A stretch of DNA of 64,000 nt from Desulfovermiculus halophilus DSM 18834 (lineage in GTDB: Bacteria > Desulfobacterota > Desulfovibrionia > Desulfovibrionales > Desulfothermaceae). Below, one piece after another: positions 16,967 to 25,332 of this stretch. Location: the NCBI RefSeq assembly GCF_000620765.1, contig NZ_JIAK01000005.1, positions 124,001 through 188,000 on the forward strand. The letters run 5' to 3'. Below the pieces are notes generated by a model. The model ran no database searches and was not told the origin of the DNA. It saw only the letters and a list, made by a program, of their open reading frames with translations. The first letter of the stretch is position 1. Every line of letters starts with the position of its first letter. The position numbers and the translations under genes were made by a program.

Positions 16967-18622
16967 ATGCGCGCACATACATTTCTCCACGAGACCCTGG
17001 AATCCGCTGTGGCCGAACAGGGACTCCAGTGGCCGGACAAGGCCAAGATCGAGCCGCCCAGGGACAAGGGCCATGGCGATCTGGCCTCCAATGCGGCCAT
17101 GGTTCTGGCCAAGCAGGCCGGGATGCCGCCCCGGGACCTGGCTGCCAAATTGGCGGATAGGATCAAACAGAGCGGACCGATGATCGCCGGAGCGGAGGTG
17201 GCCGGCCCTGGGTTCATTAATGTCTCTTTCTCCAATGAGTTCTGGCAGCAGACGGTGGCCGAAGTCCTGGATCAGGGAAAGAGCTATGGCTCCGGCCGGT
17301 GGGGGGAAGGAACCAAAGTCCAGGTGGAGTATGTCTCAGCAAATCCCACCGGTCCCCTGCACATCGGCCACGGGCGGGGAGCGGCCGTCGGAGACAGCCT
17401 GACCCGGATCCTCCGGGCCGCCGGGTATGAGGCCGAAACGGAATATTATCTCAATGACGCCGGACGGCAGATGAATCTCCTCGGCCGGTCCATCTGGGCC
17501 CGCTATAAGCAGGCCTGTGACAGGGAGGCCGATCTGCCGGAGGACGGGTACAAAGGGGCGTATATCCTGGAGCTGGCCCATGAGCTGGTGCAGGAACAGG
17601 GCGATGCGCTCCTCTTTCGCAGTGAGGAGGAGGCGGTCGCTGCATGCAGGAAATGGGGCGTGGACCGCATCCTGGGCGGGATCAAGGCCGACCTGGAGAC
17701 CTTCCGGGTGGAGCACCAGGTCTGGTTTTCGGAACAGTCCTTGGTTCAGTCCGGAGCGGTCAGCGCGACCCTGCGGGAGCTGCAGGATGCAGGCCTGGCC
17801 TATGAGCAGGACGGGGCGCTGTGGTTCGCGAGCACGCGCTTCGGGGACGACAAGGACCGTGTCCTGCGCAAGTCGGATGGAGAGCTGACCTATTTCGCCT
17901 CGGACATCGCCTACCATGCAGACAAATACGCCCGGGGCTTTGATCTGTGCATCGATGTCTGGGGAGCGGATCATCACGGGTATGTGCCCAGAATGCGGGC
18001 CGCGGTGCAGGCCCTGGGGCGGCGGGCGGATGCATTCCAGGTTGTGCTCATCCAGTTGGTCAATCTGCTGCGCAAGGGGGAGCAGATGACCATGTCCACC
18101 CGGTCCGGACAGTTCGCGACCCTGGCCGAGGTGATCAGCGAGGTGGGAACCGATGCCGCCAGGTTCATCTTTTTGAGCCGCAAGAGCGACAGCTCCCTGG
18201 ACATGGACCTGGATCTGCTCAAAGAGCAGAGTATGGACAACCCGGTGTATTATGTGCAATACGCCCATGCCCGGATCTGTTCCATGCAGGCCAAGGCCGA
18301 AGAGCGGGGAGTCCGGGCGGAGCAAAAGTCGGCGCAGATCCTGAGCCGCTTGGACACAGAGGAAGATCTGGACCTGATCAAGAGCCTGGAACGCTTTCCG
18401 GATACGGTCTCCGGAGCGGCCAGGACCCTGTCCCCGCATCATATCAGCTTCTATCTCCTGGATCTGGCCGGCATGCTGCACAAGTACTACAACCGCCACC
18501 CAGTTTTGAACTGCGGCGACGAACAGCTGGCTCAAGCCAGGCTGCTGCTCATGCGCAGTGTGGCCCAGGTCGTCCGCAACGGCCTATATCTTTTGGGCGT
18601 GAGCGCTCCAGAGGCAATGTAG
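16967..18622 (+). CDS. argS: arginyl-tRNA synthetase
   Basis: A 551-residue class I synthetase that charges tRNA-Arg. The N-terminal Add-1 domain (about 1-110, with DKGHGDLASNAAM) is followed by VEYVSANPTGPLHIGHGRGA containing HIGH. Further on are EYYLNDAGRQMNLLGRSIWARY, DIAYHADKYARGFD, and DVWGADHHGYVPRM. The KMSK region is the divergent MTMSTRSG, as usual in this family. The DALR anticodon-binding domain ends the protein (YLLDLAGMLHKYYNRHPVL). ATG 16967 has GAGG about five bases upstream; an upstream alternative adds six residues. It is followed after 50 bp by the SPOR-domain gene. Confidence 0.97.
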   Translation: MRAHTFLHETLESAVAEQGLQWPDKAKIEPPRDKGHGDLASNAAMVLAKQAGMPPRDLAAKLADRIKQSGPMIAGAEVAGPGFINVSFSNEFWQQTVAEVLDQGKSYGSGRWGEGTKVQVEYVSANPTGPLHIGHGRGAAVGDSLTRILRAAGYEAETEYYLNDAGRQMNLLGRSIWARYKQACDREADLPEDGYKGAYILELAHELVQEQGDALLFRSEEEAVAACRKWGVDRILGGIKADLETFRVEHQVWFSEQSLVQSGAVSATLRELQDAGLAYEQDGALWFASTRFGDDKDRVLRKSDGELTYFASDIAYHADKYARGFDLCIDVWGADHHGYVPRMRAAVQALGRRADAFQVVLIQLVNLLRKGEQMTMSTRSGQFATLAEVISEVGTDAARFIFLSRKSDSSLDMDLDLLKEQSMDNPVYYVQYAHARICSMQAKAEERGVRAEQKSAQILSRLDTEEDLDLIKSLERFPDTVSGAARTLSPHHISFYLLDLAGMLHKYYNRHPVLNCGDEQLAQARLLLMRSVAQVVRNGLYLLGVSAPEAM

Positions 18623-18672
18623 GCGAACCTCAAAGGGTGTGTCCGCCTTGAAGGGGCCAGGAACAGCTGAAT

Positions 18673-19335
18673 ATGAGCTCACAAAAGGTCCAGACGAGCA
18701 AAAAGAGCTCCTCGAGCACCAAAGGGAGCCAGAAGAAAAAGAAAACGGCCAAGAGGAAGCCTGTTCAGTTCCAGCTGACCTGGTCCGGGATGATTTCGTG
18801 GGCAGTATTTTCCTTTGTGGTTGTGGCCTGGTCCTTTATTCTCGGGGTGCTGGTGGGCAGGGGATATCAGCCGGAGGCATTCGTGCCCCTGGTGGCTGAG
18901 TACATGCCCGGACATGCGGCAGAGGAACACAACGGGGACCAAAACCAGGGGAACGTGCTCAGTGCTCAAGAGCTGGGGTTTTATGACTCCCTGCAGAAAA
19001 GCGGGCAGGATAATGCCCAGCCGTCCGGGGCTGCGAAGTCCTCCCGGTCTGCCCCCCCGGATCCAGAGGTCGTGGTTGAGCGCAATGAGCAGCGCTATAC
19101 ATACGAGTATCAAGTCGGGGCTTTCAAACGGCAGAGCCAGGCGGCAACCCTGCGCAGCTCGTTGGCTGAGCGGGGGTTCTCGGTGGATGTGGTCCAGAGC
19201 ATGGTTCAGGGGACGCCCTGGTACCGGGTTTTGGTTCGGCACACGGGCCAGGCGGGGGAAGTGGAACCCTTCATTGCCCGGCTGCGCAAGGCGGGGGTCA
19301 CAAACTTTTTCTTGCGCAGCAAGAATCCTGAATAA
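18673..19335 (+). CDS. SPOR-domain membrane protein
   Basis: A 220-residue protein with three parts. A very basic N-terminal tail (about 1-30, KKSSSSTKGSQKKKKTAKRK) is cytoplasmic. A single membrane helix follows (about 38-62, MISWAVFSFVVVAWSFILGV). A flexible linker leads to a C-terminal SPOR domain (about 138-215) with YEYQVGAFKRQSQAATLRSSL and GTPWYRVLVRHTGQ. SPOR domains bind denuded peptidoglycan at the division septum, so a cell-envelope or division role is likely (compare FtsN, DedD). The exact role is unknown. It lies directly after argS, an order I associate with sulfate reducers. Confidence 0.85.
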   Translation: MSSQKVQTSKKSSSSTKGSQKKKKTAKRKPVQFQLTWSGMISWAVFSFVVVAWSFILGVLVGRGYQPEAFVPLVAEYMPGHAAEEHNGDQNQGNVLSAQELGFYDSLQKSGQDNAQPSGAAKSSRSAPPDPEVVVERNEQRYTYEYQVGAFKRQSQAATLRSSLAERGFSVDVVQSMVQGTPWYRVLVRHTGQAGEVEPFIARLRKAGVTNFFLRSKNPE

Positions 19336-19382
19336 TTACCGCCTGCGCCACTATGGACCTGAGATGGACAAAAGGAGCGTGC

Positions 19383-19475
19383 ATGGACGACGGTATAAGC
19401 GACAAACATGCCGGTTTGGTTTGGAAGTTTGGAAATATCTTGGCATTGCCCGGGCCGGCTGAGTTCTGGCCCTGA
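19383..19475 (+). CDS. possible 30-residue ORF ahead of pdaD
   Basis: ATG 19383 is preceded by AAAGGAG with a five-base spacer, as good a ribosome site as any in the window. The ORF encodes [20 protein letters not shown] followed by ten more residues, ending at TGA 19475. It sits 20 bases before the arginine decarboxylase start. It holds no arginine codons, so it is not an obvious arginine attenuator leader. Translation up to the pdaD ribosome site could couple the two. It may also be chance; conservation has not been tested. Confidence 0.4.
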   Translation: MDDGISDKHAGLVWKFGNILALPGPAEFWP

Positions 19476-19495
19476 CACATGAAGGAGGTCCGACC

Positions 19496-20041
19496 ATGAC
19501 ATTTGTACCCCGCGAGTGCTTTTTCACCAAAGGAATTGGCCGTCACAAGAATAAGCTGCAGTCCTTTGAGCTGGCTCTGCGCGATGCCGGTATTGAAAAG
19601 CAGAATCTGGTATACGTTTCCAGCATATTCCCGCCCAAATGCCAGATCGTCAGCCTGGATCAGGGGATCGACAAGCTGCAGGCCGGACAGATCACCTACT
19701 GTGTCATGGCCCGGAATGCGACCAATGAAAAGGGCAGGCTGGTGGGCTCGGCTGTGGGCATGGCCTTTCCGGCAGACGAGAGCCACTACGGGTATATCTC
19801 CGAACACCATGCCTTTGGGGCCGAAGAACAGGAGATCGGAGATTTTGCCGAAGACCTGGCCTCCACCATGCTGGCCACGACCCTGGGCATCGATTTCGAC
19901 CCGGAAAAGGATTACGATGAACGACGGCAGATCTATCGCATGAGCGGGGGGATAGTGGATTCAGCTTCGGCCCCGTGCGTGACCCGGGGAGTGGCTGGGT
20001 TGTGGACCACGACCATTTCGGCCGCAGTCTTTCTGCCATAG
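19496..20041 (+). CDS. pdaD: pyruvoyl-dependent arginine decarboxylase
   Basis: A 181-residue proenzyme. Family knowledge: it cleaves itself before a serine, turning that serine into the pyruvoyl cofactor, then decarboxylates arginine to agmatine. The processing site is [11 protein letters not shown] (about residues 40-50). Other family features are the start [43 protein letters not shown], and [12 protein letters not shown] near the end. AAGGAGG lies eight bases before ATG 19496. The next gene, 19 bp downstream, is agmatinase, so the two make putrescine from arginine. This enzyme replaces the PLP-dependent SpeA found in many proteobacteria. Confidence 0.94.
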   Translation: MTFVPRECFFTKGIGRHKNKLQSFELALRDAGIEKQNLVYVSSIFPPKCQIVSLDQGIDKLQAGQITYCVMARNATNEKGRLVGSAVGMAFPADESHYGYISEHHAFGAEEQEIGDFAEDLASTMLATTLGIDFDPEKDYDERRQIYRMSGGIVDSASAPCVTRGVAGLWTTTISAAVFLP

Positions 20042-20060
20042 GCCGGAGCTGAGGAGCGAC

Positions 20061-20945
20061 ATGGCTTCCTATCTGGATCTTGATACCAAGAATGGACAGC
20101 GCATAGATATCTGGCCAGTGCCCTATGAGGGCACAGTCAGCTTCGGGCAGGGGACCAGCAACGGCCCGGAGGCCATTCTCCGGGCCAGTGCGGAGATTGA
20201 AACCTGGGATCAGGATCTGGGAGTGGATCTGGCGGATATGGCCCACTTTCCCACCCTCCCCTGGTTTGAACCGCCGGCATCCGGGCCAGAGGACGTGGTC
20301 CGGGCCATGGATGAATTCGCGGGGTCCGTCTGCTCTTTGGATCGTTTTCTGCTCACTCTGGGCGGGGAGCATACAATTGCCCTGCCCCCCATCCGGGCCT
20401 ATCACCGCCTGTTTCCCGATCTGGCGGTCCTGCAGATCGACGCCCATGCCGACCTCCGGGAGTCTTTCCAAGGCAGCCGGTTTTCCCACGCCTGTGTTAT
20501 GGCCAGGGTCCGGGAGCTGGGCATCCCGGTCGTCCAGCTCGGCATCCGCAGTCTGAGCCGGGAAGAGGCCGAAGATATCCGCATTGCCCAGGGAGACGGC
20601 CTGTTGACCTTCTTTGCCCACGCCCTGCCGGATCCGGAAACCGGGGCAGAGCAGATCCGGGAGTTTCTGGGGGGAAGACCGCTGTATATCAGTTTTGACG
20701 CCGACGGGCTGGATCCCTCCATTCTGCCCGGGACAGGCACGCCTGAGCCGGGGGGGATTCCCTTTGCCTGGCTGCAGAGGTTTTGGCCCCTTTTCTTCGG
20801 CTCCACCCGGCTGGTGGGCATGGATTTCTGCGAGCTGGCCCCCATGAGCGGGGCCGGCGTTGTTTCCGAATCCGTGGCCGTTCGGTGCATCAACCGCATA
20901 TTGGCCGCATATCTGCGCTCCGGAGGAGGCAATGCCCCAAGCTGA
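20061..20945 (+). CDS. speB: agmatinase
   Basis: A 294-residue ureohydrolase of the arginase family that converts agmatine to putrescine and urea. The binuclear manganese ligands are in [27 protein letters not shown] and [11 protein letters not shown], all intact. [21 protein letters not shown] near the N-terminus and GTGTPEPGG after the last metal motif support agmatinase rather than arginase. It follows pdaD and its 3' end overlaps the queF start by 14 bases, so pdaD-speB-queF are probably one operon. Confidence 0.94.
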   Translation: MASYLDLDTKNGQRIDIWPVPYEGTVSFGQGTSNGPEAILRASAEIETWDQDLGVDLADMAHFPTLPWFEPPASGPEDVVRAMDEFAGSVCSLDRFLLTLGGEHTIALPPIRAYHRLFPDLAVLQIDAHADLRESFQGSRFSHACVMARVRELGIPVVQLGIRSLSREEAEDIRIAQGDGLLTFFAHALPDPETGAEQIREFLGGRPLYISFDADGLDPSILPGTGTPEPGGIPFAWLQRFWPLFFGSTRLVGMDFCELAPMSGAGVVSESVAVRCINRILAAYLRSGGGNAPS

Positions 20946-21318
20946 AGGCCGCATGTTTTCCTATAAAGGGGAGGAGGAGATCCGTCCGGAGTATTTGGAG
21001 ACCTTTCCCTTTCCGGGCCGGGATCAGTATATAAAGACCGAGACCCGGGAGTTTGTCGCTGTCTGCCCTTTCAGCGGTCTGCCGGACTTCGCCCATCTGA
21101 TTGTCGAATACTACCCCGAGGGCGGGATGTGCATCGAGCTGAAGTCCCTGAAGTACTACATCACCAGCTTCAAGGAGGTCGGCATTTACCAGGAGCAGGC
21201 AACCCGCCGGATCCATCAAGATCTGGCCCGGGTGCTGAATACGGATCGCCTGCAAGTGACCACGATATACAACGTCCGGGGCGGATTCACCACCACGGCG
21301 ATCCAGGGCAGTCTCTGA
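20932..21318 (+). CDS. queF: NADPH-dependent 7-cyano-7-deazaguanine reductase
   Basis: A 128-residue unimodular QueF, which reduces preQ0 to preQ1 in queuosine synthesis. The catalytic Cys is in [15 protein letters not shown], where it forms a thioimide with the substrate and the Asp in LPD assists. The signature E(S/L)KSLK..Y appears as [27 protein letters not shown] is near the end. ATG 20932 follows CGGAGGAGG and overlaps the 3' end of speB. The frame is open 24 codons further upstream, but only this start fits the family. A queuosine precursor transporter gene follows after 209 bp. Confidence 0.95.
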   Translation: MPQAEGRMFSYKGEEEIRPEYLETFPFPGRDQYIKTETREFVAVCPFSGLPDFAHLIVEYYPEGGMCIELKSLKYYITSFKEVGIYQEQATRRIHQDLARVLNTDRLQVTTIYNVRGGFTTTAIQGSL

Positions 21319-21527
21319 AGCCACAAGACGGAGGATAGAGGCCGGAAGGCAGGGACCCAGCACCGCCAGCGGCGGTCCTTTGGTTCAGCTCGAGCAGCAA
21401 GCCTTTGCTCTTCCCTGGACACTGCCCGGCCCCGGCCTGGAGACCACACGCTTGGCCGCCGGACACCCTGAACCAGCCTGTACGATTCCGCCGGCGGATA
21501 CACCACTTACACGCAGCAGGTACACGC

Positions 21528-22184
21528 ATGATCCCACCCCAAAGAACCCAAGCCAGCCCCCAGGCTTTGGCCATCCTGACCAGCCTTTTCGCCGGCAGCC
21601 TTGTTCTGGCTGCCGTTTTGGCCACCAAGATCATCACAGTAGCCGGATTGACCGTGCCGGCCGGCGTCCTGGCCTATGCCCTGACCTTTATCTGTACGGA
21701 TGTGATCGGGGAGGTGTGGGGGAAGGAACGGGCCCGGGAGGTCGTGGGAGCCGGTTTCGTCGCTTTGATTGCCGCCTTCGGACTCATCCAGCTGGCTCTG
21801 CATTGGCCCCCTGCCGACTTCTGGTCCGGGCAGCAGGCCTTTGCCGCGGTCTTGGCCACCACCCCCCGGATCATTGCCGGCTCTCTGGCCGCGTATCTGG
21901 TCAGTCAATTCACCGATGTCTGGATCTTTCATGCCTGCAAGAGGCTGACCAGGGGACGGCATCTGTGGCTGCGGAACAACCTTTCAACCGCCCTGTCCCA
22001 GTTCATAGACACCGTGATTTTCATCAGCATAGCCTTTGGCGGGGTCATGCCCCTGCTGCCCCTGTTTGCGGGCCAGTGGGCGGTCAAGATGGTCATTGCG
22101 GCTGTGGATACCGGAGTCGTCTACCTCCTGGTCTGGGGACTGGGTGCGGGCGGGCGGCACAATGGTGCTGGCGAGCCGGCATGA
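21528..22184 (+). CDS. yhhQ: queuosine precursor transporter (YhhQ/COG1738 family)
   Basis: A 218-residue protein with about six membrane helices. Typical family features are AAVLATKIITVAGLTVPAGVLAYALTFICTDVIGEVWGKERAREVV near the N-terminus, SQFTDVWIFHACKR in the middle, and NNLSTALSQFIDTVIFISIAFGG. Family knowledge: YhhQ imports queuosine precursors such as preQ0 or preQ1. Its place next to queF fits synthesis plus salvage of the same intermediate. ATG 21528 is preceded only by a weak CAGG. Its TGA overlaps the ATG of the next gene. I looked for a preQ1 riboswitch in 21319-21527 and saw none. Confidence 0.9.
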   Translation: MIPPQRTQASPQALAILTSLFAGSLVLAAVLATKIITVAGLTVPAGVLAYALTFICTDVIGEVWGKERAREVVGAGFVALIAAFGLIQLALHWPPADFWSGQQAFAAVLATTPRIIAGSLAAYLVSQFTDVWIFHACKRLTRGRHLWLRNNLSTALSQFIDTVIFISIAFGGVMPLLPLFAGQWAVKMVIAAVDTGVVYLLVWGLGAGGRHNGAGEPA

Positions 22185-23341
22185 TGCAGAGCGCTGATCT
22201 GACAATCCAGCGCCTGATCTGGAGGGGACGGGGATTGGCCAGGATGGACAGCGGGCAGGTGGTGCTGGTTGAGCCCGGCGTGTTCCCCGGGGAGCGGGTT
22301 CGGGTGCACATCACCCGGGCCAAAAGCGACTATCTGCAGGCCAGATGGACAGATGTCCTGCAGCCCCATCCCAGACGGCGGCCCCACCCGTGCTCATTGG
22401 CCGGGACATGCGGCGGATGCCGTTTCGGCTGGCTGGCCCACAGCGCGCAGCTGGAACTCAAGGCCGAAGTGGTGAAGAACGAGCTGCACCGGGCCCTGCC
22501 CGCGGAGCAGAGAGCAGATCTGCCGCAGATCAAAGCAGTGGCCGGTCCCAAGCAGTGGCGCTATCGCTGGCGGGGGCAGATGCATGTCAGCAAGGGGCAG
22601 CCGTGCATGATGCCCTTGCAGGGACATGATCCTGTACCCTGCCCGGACTGCCTCTTGCTGGCCGGCCCGTTCAGCCGTCAGGTCCCAGAATTGTGCGCAG
22701 ACGCCGAAGACGGCAGGATTGCCCTGGCCGCCAGTCCGGCCACCCATCAGGCGGCCAGGGTGGGCGAGCCCGGAGTCCTCCATCTGCCTTTGCCGGATTT
22801 TGACCTGGACCTCTTGGTGCCTCCGGACGTGTTCTTTCAGGCCAACTGGGCGGGGAATCAGCTCTTGGTCCGGGAGGTCTGCTCCTGGATCGACCCCGGA
22901 TGGAGGGTGGCCGATCTCTACGCCGGAGCAGGCAATTTCGCCCTTCCCCTGGGGAAGAAAGGCTGTCCGGTCCTGGCCCTGGACAGTGCTGCCCGGGCAG
23001 TGGACGCAGGGAAGAAGAACGCCCGCCGGCTGGGCCTGGATCATGTCCGTTTCGGGCGCCGCAATCTGGCCCGGGAATCTGTCCGCCGCAGACTGAGCAA
23101 GGAAAACGTGCAGGCCGCAGTTGTCGATCCCCCCCGGACCGGGGCGGGGAAAAAGCTGGCTCAGACCCTGGATGTCCCATCCCTGCAGCGCATGGTCTGG
23201 GTCTCATGCGACGTGGTCAATGCCTGCCGGGACCTCGCGCCTTTTCTGGTCCGGGGATGGAAAGTTCGCGATATCAAGGTCTTTGATCTTTTCCCCCAAA
23301 CCTGGCATGTGGAAACGGTGTTCGTTCTGGACCGGGGCTGA
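22181..23341 (+). CDS. TrmA/RlmD-family RNA (uracil-5-)-methyltransferase
   Basis: A 386-residue class I methyltransferase. An N-terminal TRAM-like OB domain (about 1-60) is followed by cysteines of a probable 4Fe-4S cluster (PCSLAGTCGGCRFG, later PCPDC). Next come the QANWAGNQLL substrate motif, the SAM loop VADLYAGAGNFALPLG, VDPPRTGAGKKL and the catalytic Cys in MVWVSCDVVNACRDL. Members make 5-methyluridine in 23S rRNA (U747 or U1939) or tRNA; which target applies here is unclear. The start MMQS at 22181 overlaps the yhhQ stop, implying translational coupling. The frame extends upstream through yhhQ, but that part is shadow. Confidence 0.88.
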   Translation: MMQSADLTIQRLIWRGRGLARMDSGQVVLVEPGVFPGERVRVHITRAKSDYLQARWTDVLQPHPRRRPHPCSLAGTCGGCRFGWLAHSAQLELKAEVVKNELHRALPAEQRADLPQIKAVAGPKQWRYRWRGQMHVSKGQPCMMPLQGHDPVPCPDCLLLAGPFSRQVPELCADAEDGRIALAASPATHQAARVGEPGVLHLPLPDFDLDLLVPPDVFFQANWAGNQLLVREVCSWIDPGWRVADLYAGAGNFALPLGKKGCPVLALDSAARAVDAGKKNARRLGLDHVRFGRRNLARESVRRRLSKENVQAAVVDPPRTGAGKKLAQTLDVPSLQRMVWVSCDVVNACRDLAPFLVRGWKVRDIKVFDLFPQTWHVETVFVLDRG

Positions 23342-23374
23342 GACTGAGATCGAGACATGTGCAGGAGGACGCAG

Positions 23375-25066
23375 ATGCTGAGCAACGACATACAAAGGCC
23401 GTGGCTGGACCGGTACGATCCGCAGGTTCCCCCCCATCTGGAGTATGAGACCATTCCCTTGTTTGCCTATCTGGATCGGGCCGCTGCCCGCTATCCACAG
23501 CGTCCGGCCCTGGTCTTTCAGAACCTGCGCCTGGGGTATGCCCAGCTCAAGGAACAGGCGGAGACCGTGGCCGCCAACCTCCAGCGCCTGGGGGTGGGCA
23601 AAGGAGACCGGGTGGCAATCATGCTCCCCAATTTGCCCCAAACCGTTATCGCCTACTGGGGGGTGCTCAAGGCCGGGGCGGTGGTGGTCATGACCAACCC
23701 ACTGTACATGGAAAAAGAGCTGGTCCATCACATCACCGACTCCGGCAGCCGGGTCATGATTACCTTGGACCGGCTGTGGCCCAAGATTTCCTCTCTCTGG
23801 TCCAAGCTGGAATTGGATACTGTGATCACCACCTCAGTGGGCGATGGCCTGCGCTTTCCCCTGAATATTCTCTATCCACTCAAGGCCCGGCGGGAGAAGA
23901 CCGCTGTTTCCGTGCCCCACGACGGAAAGAGCGTTTTGCCCTGGAAGGCCCTGACCCGGAGAAAAGCCCCTTTTGCCCCGGTGGAGATCGATCCCAGGAA
24001 GGATCTGGCTGTCCTGCAGTACACGGGAGGGACCACCGGATTGGCCAAAGGGGTCATGCTGGGGCACGACAACCTGGGCGCCAATGTCCAGCAATGCTCG
24101 GCGGTTCTGCACACAATAGGCGACGAACCGGAGGTCTTTCTGGGGCTGCTGCCTTTTTTTCACGTCTACGGATTGACGGTGTGCATCAATTTTGCCACCG
24201 CCCTGGCGGCCACTGTGTCTCCCTACCCCCAGTTCGTGCCTCAAGAGGTCCTCAAGGCCATCGACAAGGTCAAGCCGACCATTTTCCCGTCTGCGCCCGC
24301 GGTATTCAACGCCCTTTTGCAGCAGAAAAACATCCGGGACTTTGATCTTCGCTCCATCCGCTACTGCGTGACCGGTTCGGCTCCCATGCTTGTGGAGCTG
24401 GCCAAACAGTTCAAGGACCTGACCGGTGCGGAGATCATAGAAGGCTTCGGCCTGACCGAGACCTCGCCGGTAACCCACCTCAACCCCCTGCGGGGCAAAC
24501 GGAAGACCGGATCCATCGGGCTTCCCTTTCCGGACACGGATGTCAGTATCGTGGACACCGAGATGGGGGTCGAGCATCTGCCCCCAGGGCGGTCCGGGGA
24601 GCTGATCATCAGGGGGCCGCAAGTCATGCACGGCTATTGGGGACGTCCGGACGAGACCGCCCAGACCCTGCGCGGCGGCTGGCTGTACACCGGGGACATC
24701 GCCTATATGGATGAGGAGGGCTATTTCTTCATTGTGGACCGCAAGAAGGATCTGATCATTTCCGGAGGCTACAATATCTACCCCCGGGAAATCGATGAGG
24801 TCCTGTATGAGCACCCCAAGGTGGCGGATGCGGTCTGTGTCGGTGTTCCGCACAAAACCCGGGGGGAGATCGTCAAGGCCTATATTGTCCCCAAACCGGG
24901 ACAGGAGCTGGACAAGAAGGAGGTCCTTGGATTCTGCCGCCAGAAGCTGGCCAACTTCAAGGTGCCCAAGAAGGTCGAGTTCCGTGAGGAGCTGCCCAAG
25001 ACGGTTGTGGGCAAAGTCCTGCGCCGGGCGTTGAAAGAAGAGGTGGAGGCAGAGGACAGAGGATAG
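23375..25066 (+). CDS. fadD: long-chain fatty acid-CoA ligase (acyl-CoA synthetase)
   Basis: A 563-residue ANL-superfamily adenylating enzyme. The P-loop is LQYTGGTTGLAKGVML, with EIIEGFGLTETSPVTHLNP (A5), GWLYTGDIAYMDEEGYFFIVDRKKDLIISGGYNIYP (A7-A8) and the A10 lysine in LPKTVVGKVLRRAL all intact. It activates fatty acids to acyl-CoA through acyl-AMP. ATG 23375 follows AGGAGG and is preferred over an ATG 18 bases upstream. The last codons (VEAEDRG) run into a GA-rich degenerate tract that also appears at other gene ends. It is the last gene of the plus-strand run before the convergent dxs. Confidence 0.92.
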   Translation: MLSNDIQRPWLDRYDPQVPPHLEYETIPLFAYLDRAAARYPQRPALVFQNLRLGYAQLKEQAETVAANLQRLGVGKGDRVAIMLPNLPQTVIAYWGVLKAGAVVVMTNPLYMEKELVHHITDSGSRVMITLDRLWPKISSLWSKLELDTVITTSVGDGLRFPLNILYPLKARREKTAVSVPHDGKSVLPWKALTRRKAPFAPVEIDPRKDLAVLQYTGGTTGLAKGVMLGHDNLGANVQQCSAVLHTIGDEPEVFLGLLPFFHVYGLTVCINFATALAATVSPYPQFVPQEVLKAIDKVKPTIFPSAPAVFNALLQQKNIRDFDLRSIRYCVTGSAPMLVELAKQFKDLTGAEIIEGFGLTETSPVTHLNPLRGKRKTGSIGLPFPDTDVSIVDTEMGVEHLPPGRSGELIIRGPQVMHGYWGRPDETAQTLRGGWLYTGDIAYMDEEGYFFIVDRKKDLIISGGYNIYPREIDEVLYEHPKVADAVCVGVPHKTRGEIVKAYIVPKPGQELDKKEVLGFCRQKLANFKVPKKVEFREELPKTVVGKVLRRALKEEVEAEDRG

Positions 25067-25192
25067 ATGTCGGCAGTTGGGGGGGGGGCAGTAGCCAGTG
25101 GCCGGAGGACAGGGATCAGAGGCCAGACCTCAGAAGTCAGCGGAAGGCGGAACACCAGGAGAATGTGGCCTGGTCCGGCGAGTCCGTGGGTA

Positions 25193-25214
25193 GGGGCGAA
25201 TCATGATTCGCCCC
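25193..25214. repeat. 22-bp perfect palindrome in the fadD-dxs gap
   Basis: GGGGCGAATCA followed by its exact complement TGATTCGCCCC, ending in T/C-rich bases. It resembles a small palindromic repeat I have seen in many unrelated bacterial genomes and could act as a bidirectional terminator between the convergent fadD and dxs. The gap 25067-25332 also holds a run of ten G at 25079-25088 and GA-rich low-complexity sequence, with no gene. Confidence 0.7.
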
Positions 25215-25332
25215 TCCTTGTCTACCGTATGTGACTCCCTTGTTCAAACCGGGCATCAGCAGCCAGCAGTTCCGTCGATGTCGCGAATGACTCCCGATAT
25301 CTGCCCCCCGATTTCCGGCCGCCGGCCAAAGA

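Noticed and set aside
21319-21527. preQ1 riboswitch between queF and yhhQ
   Set aside because: I found no hairpin with the C-rich loop and A-rich tail needed for preQ1-I, nor a type II or III architecture.
21380-23341. A 653-residue fusion ORF upstream of the RlmD-like gene
   Set aside because: Its first 267 codons are an alternative frame of yhhQ; the real protein starts at 22181 by overlap with the yhhQ stop.
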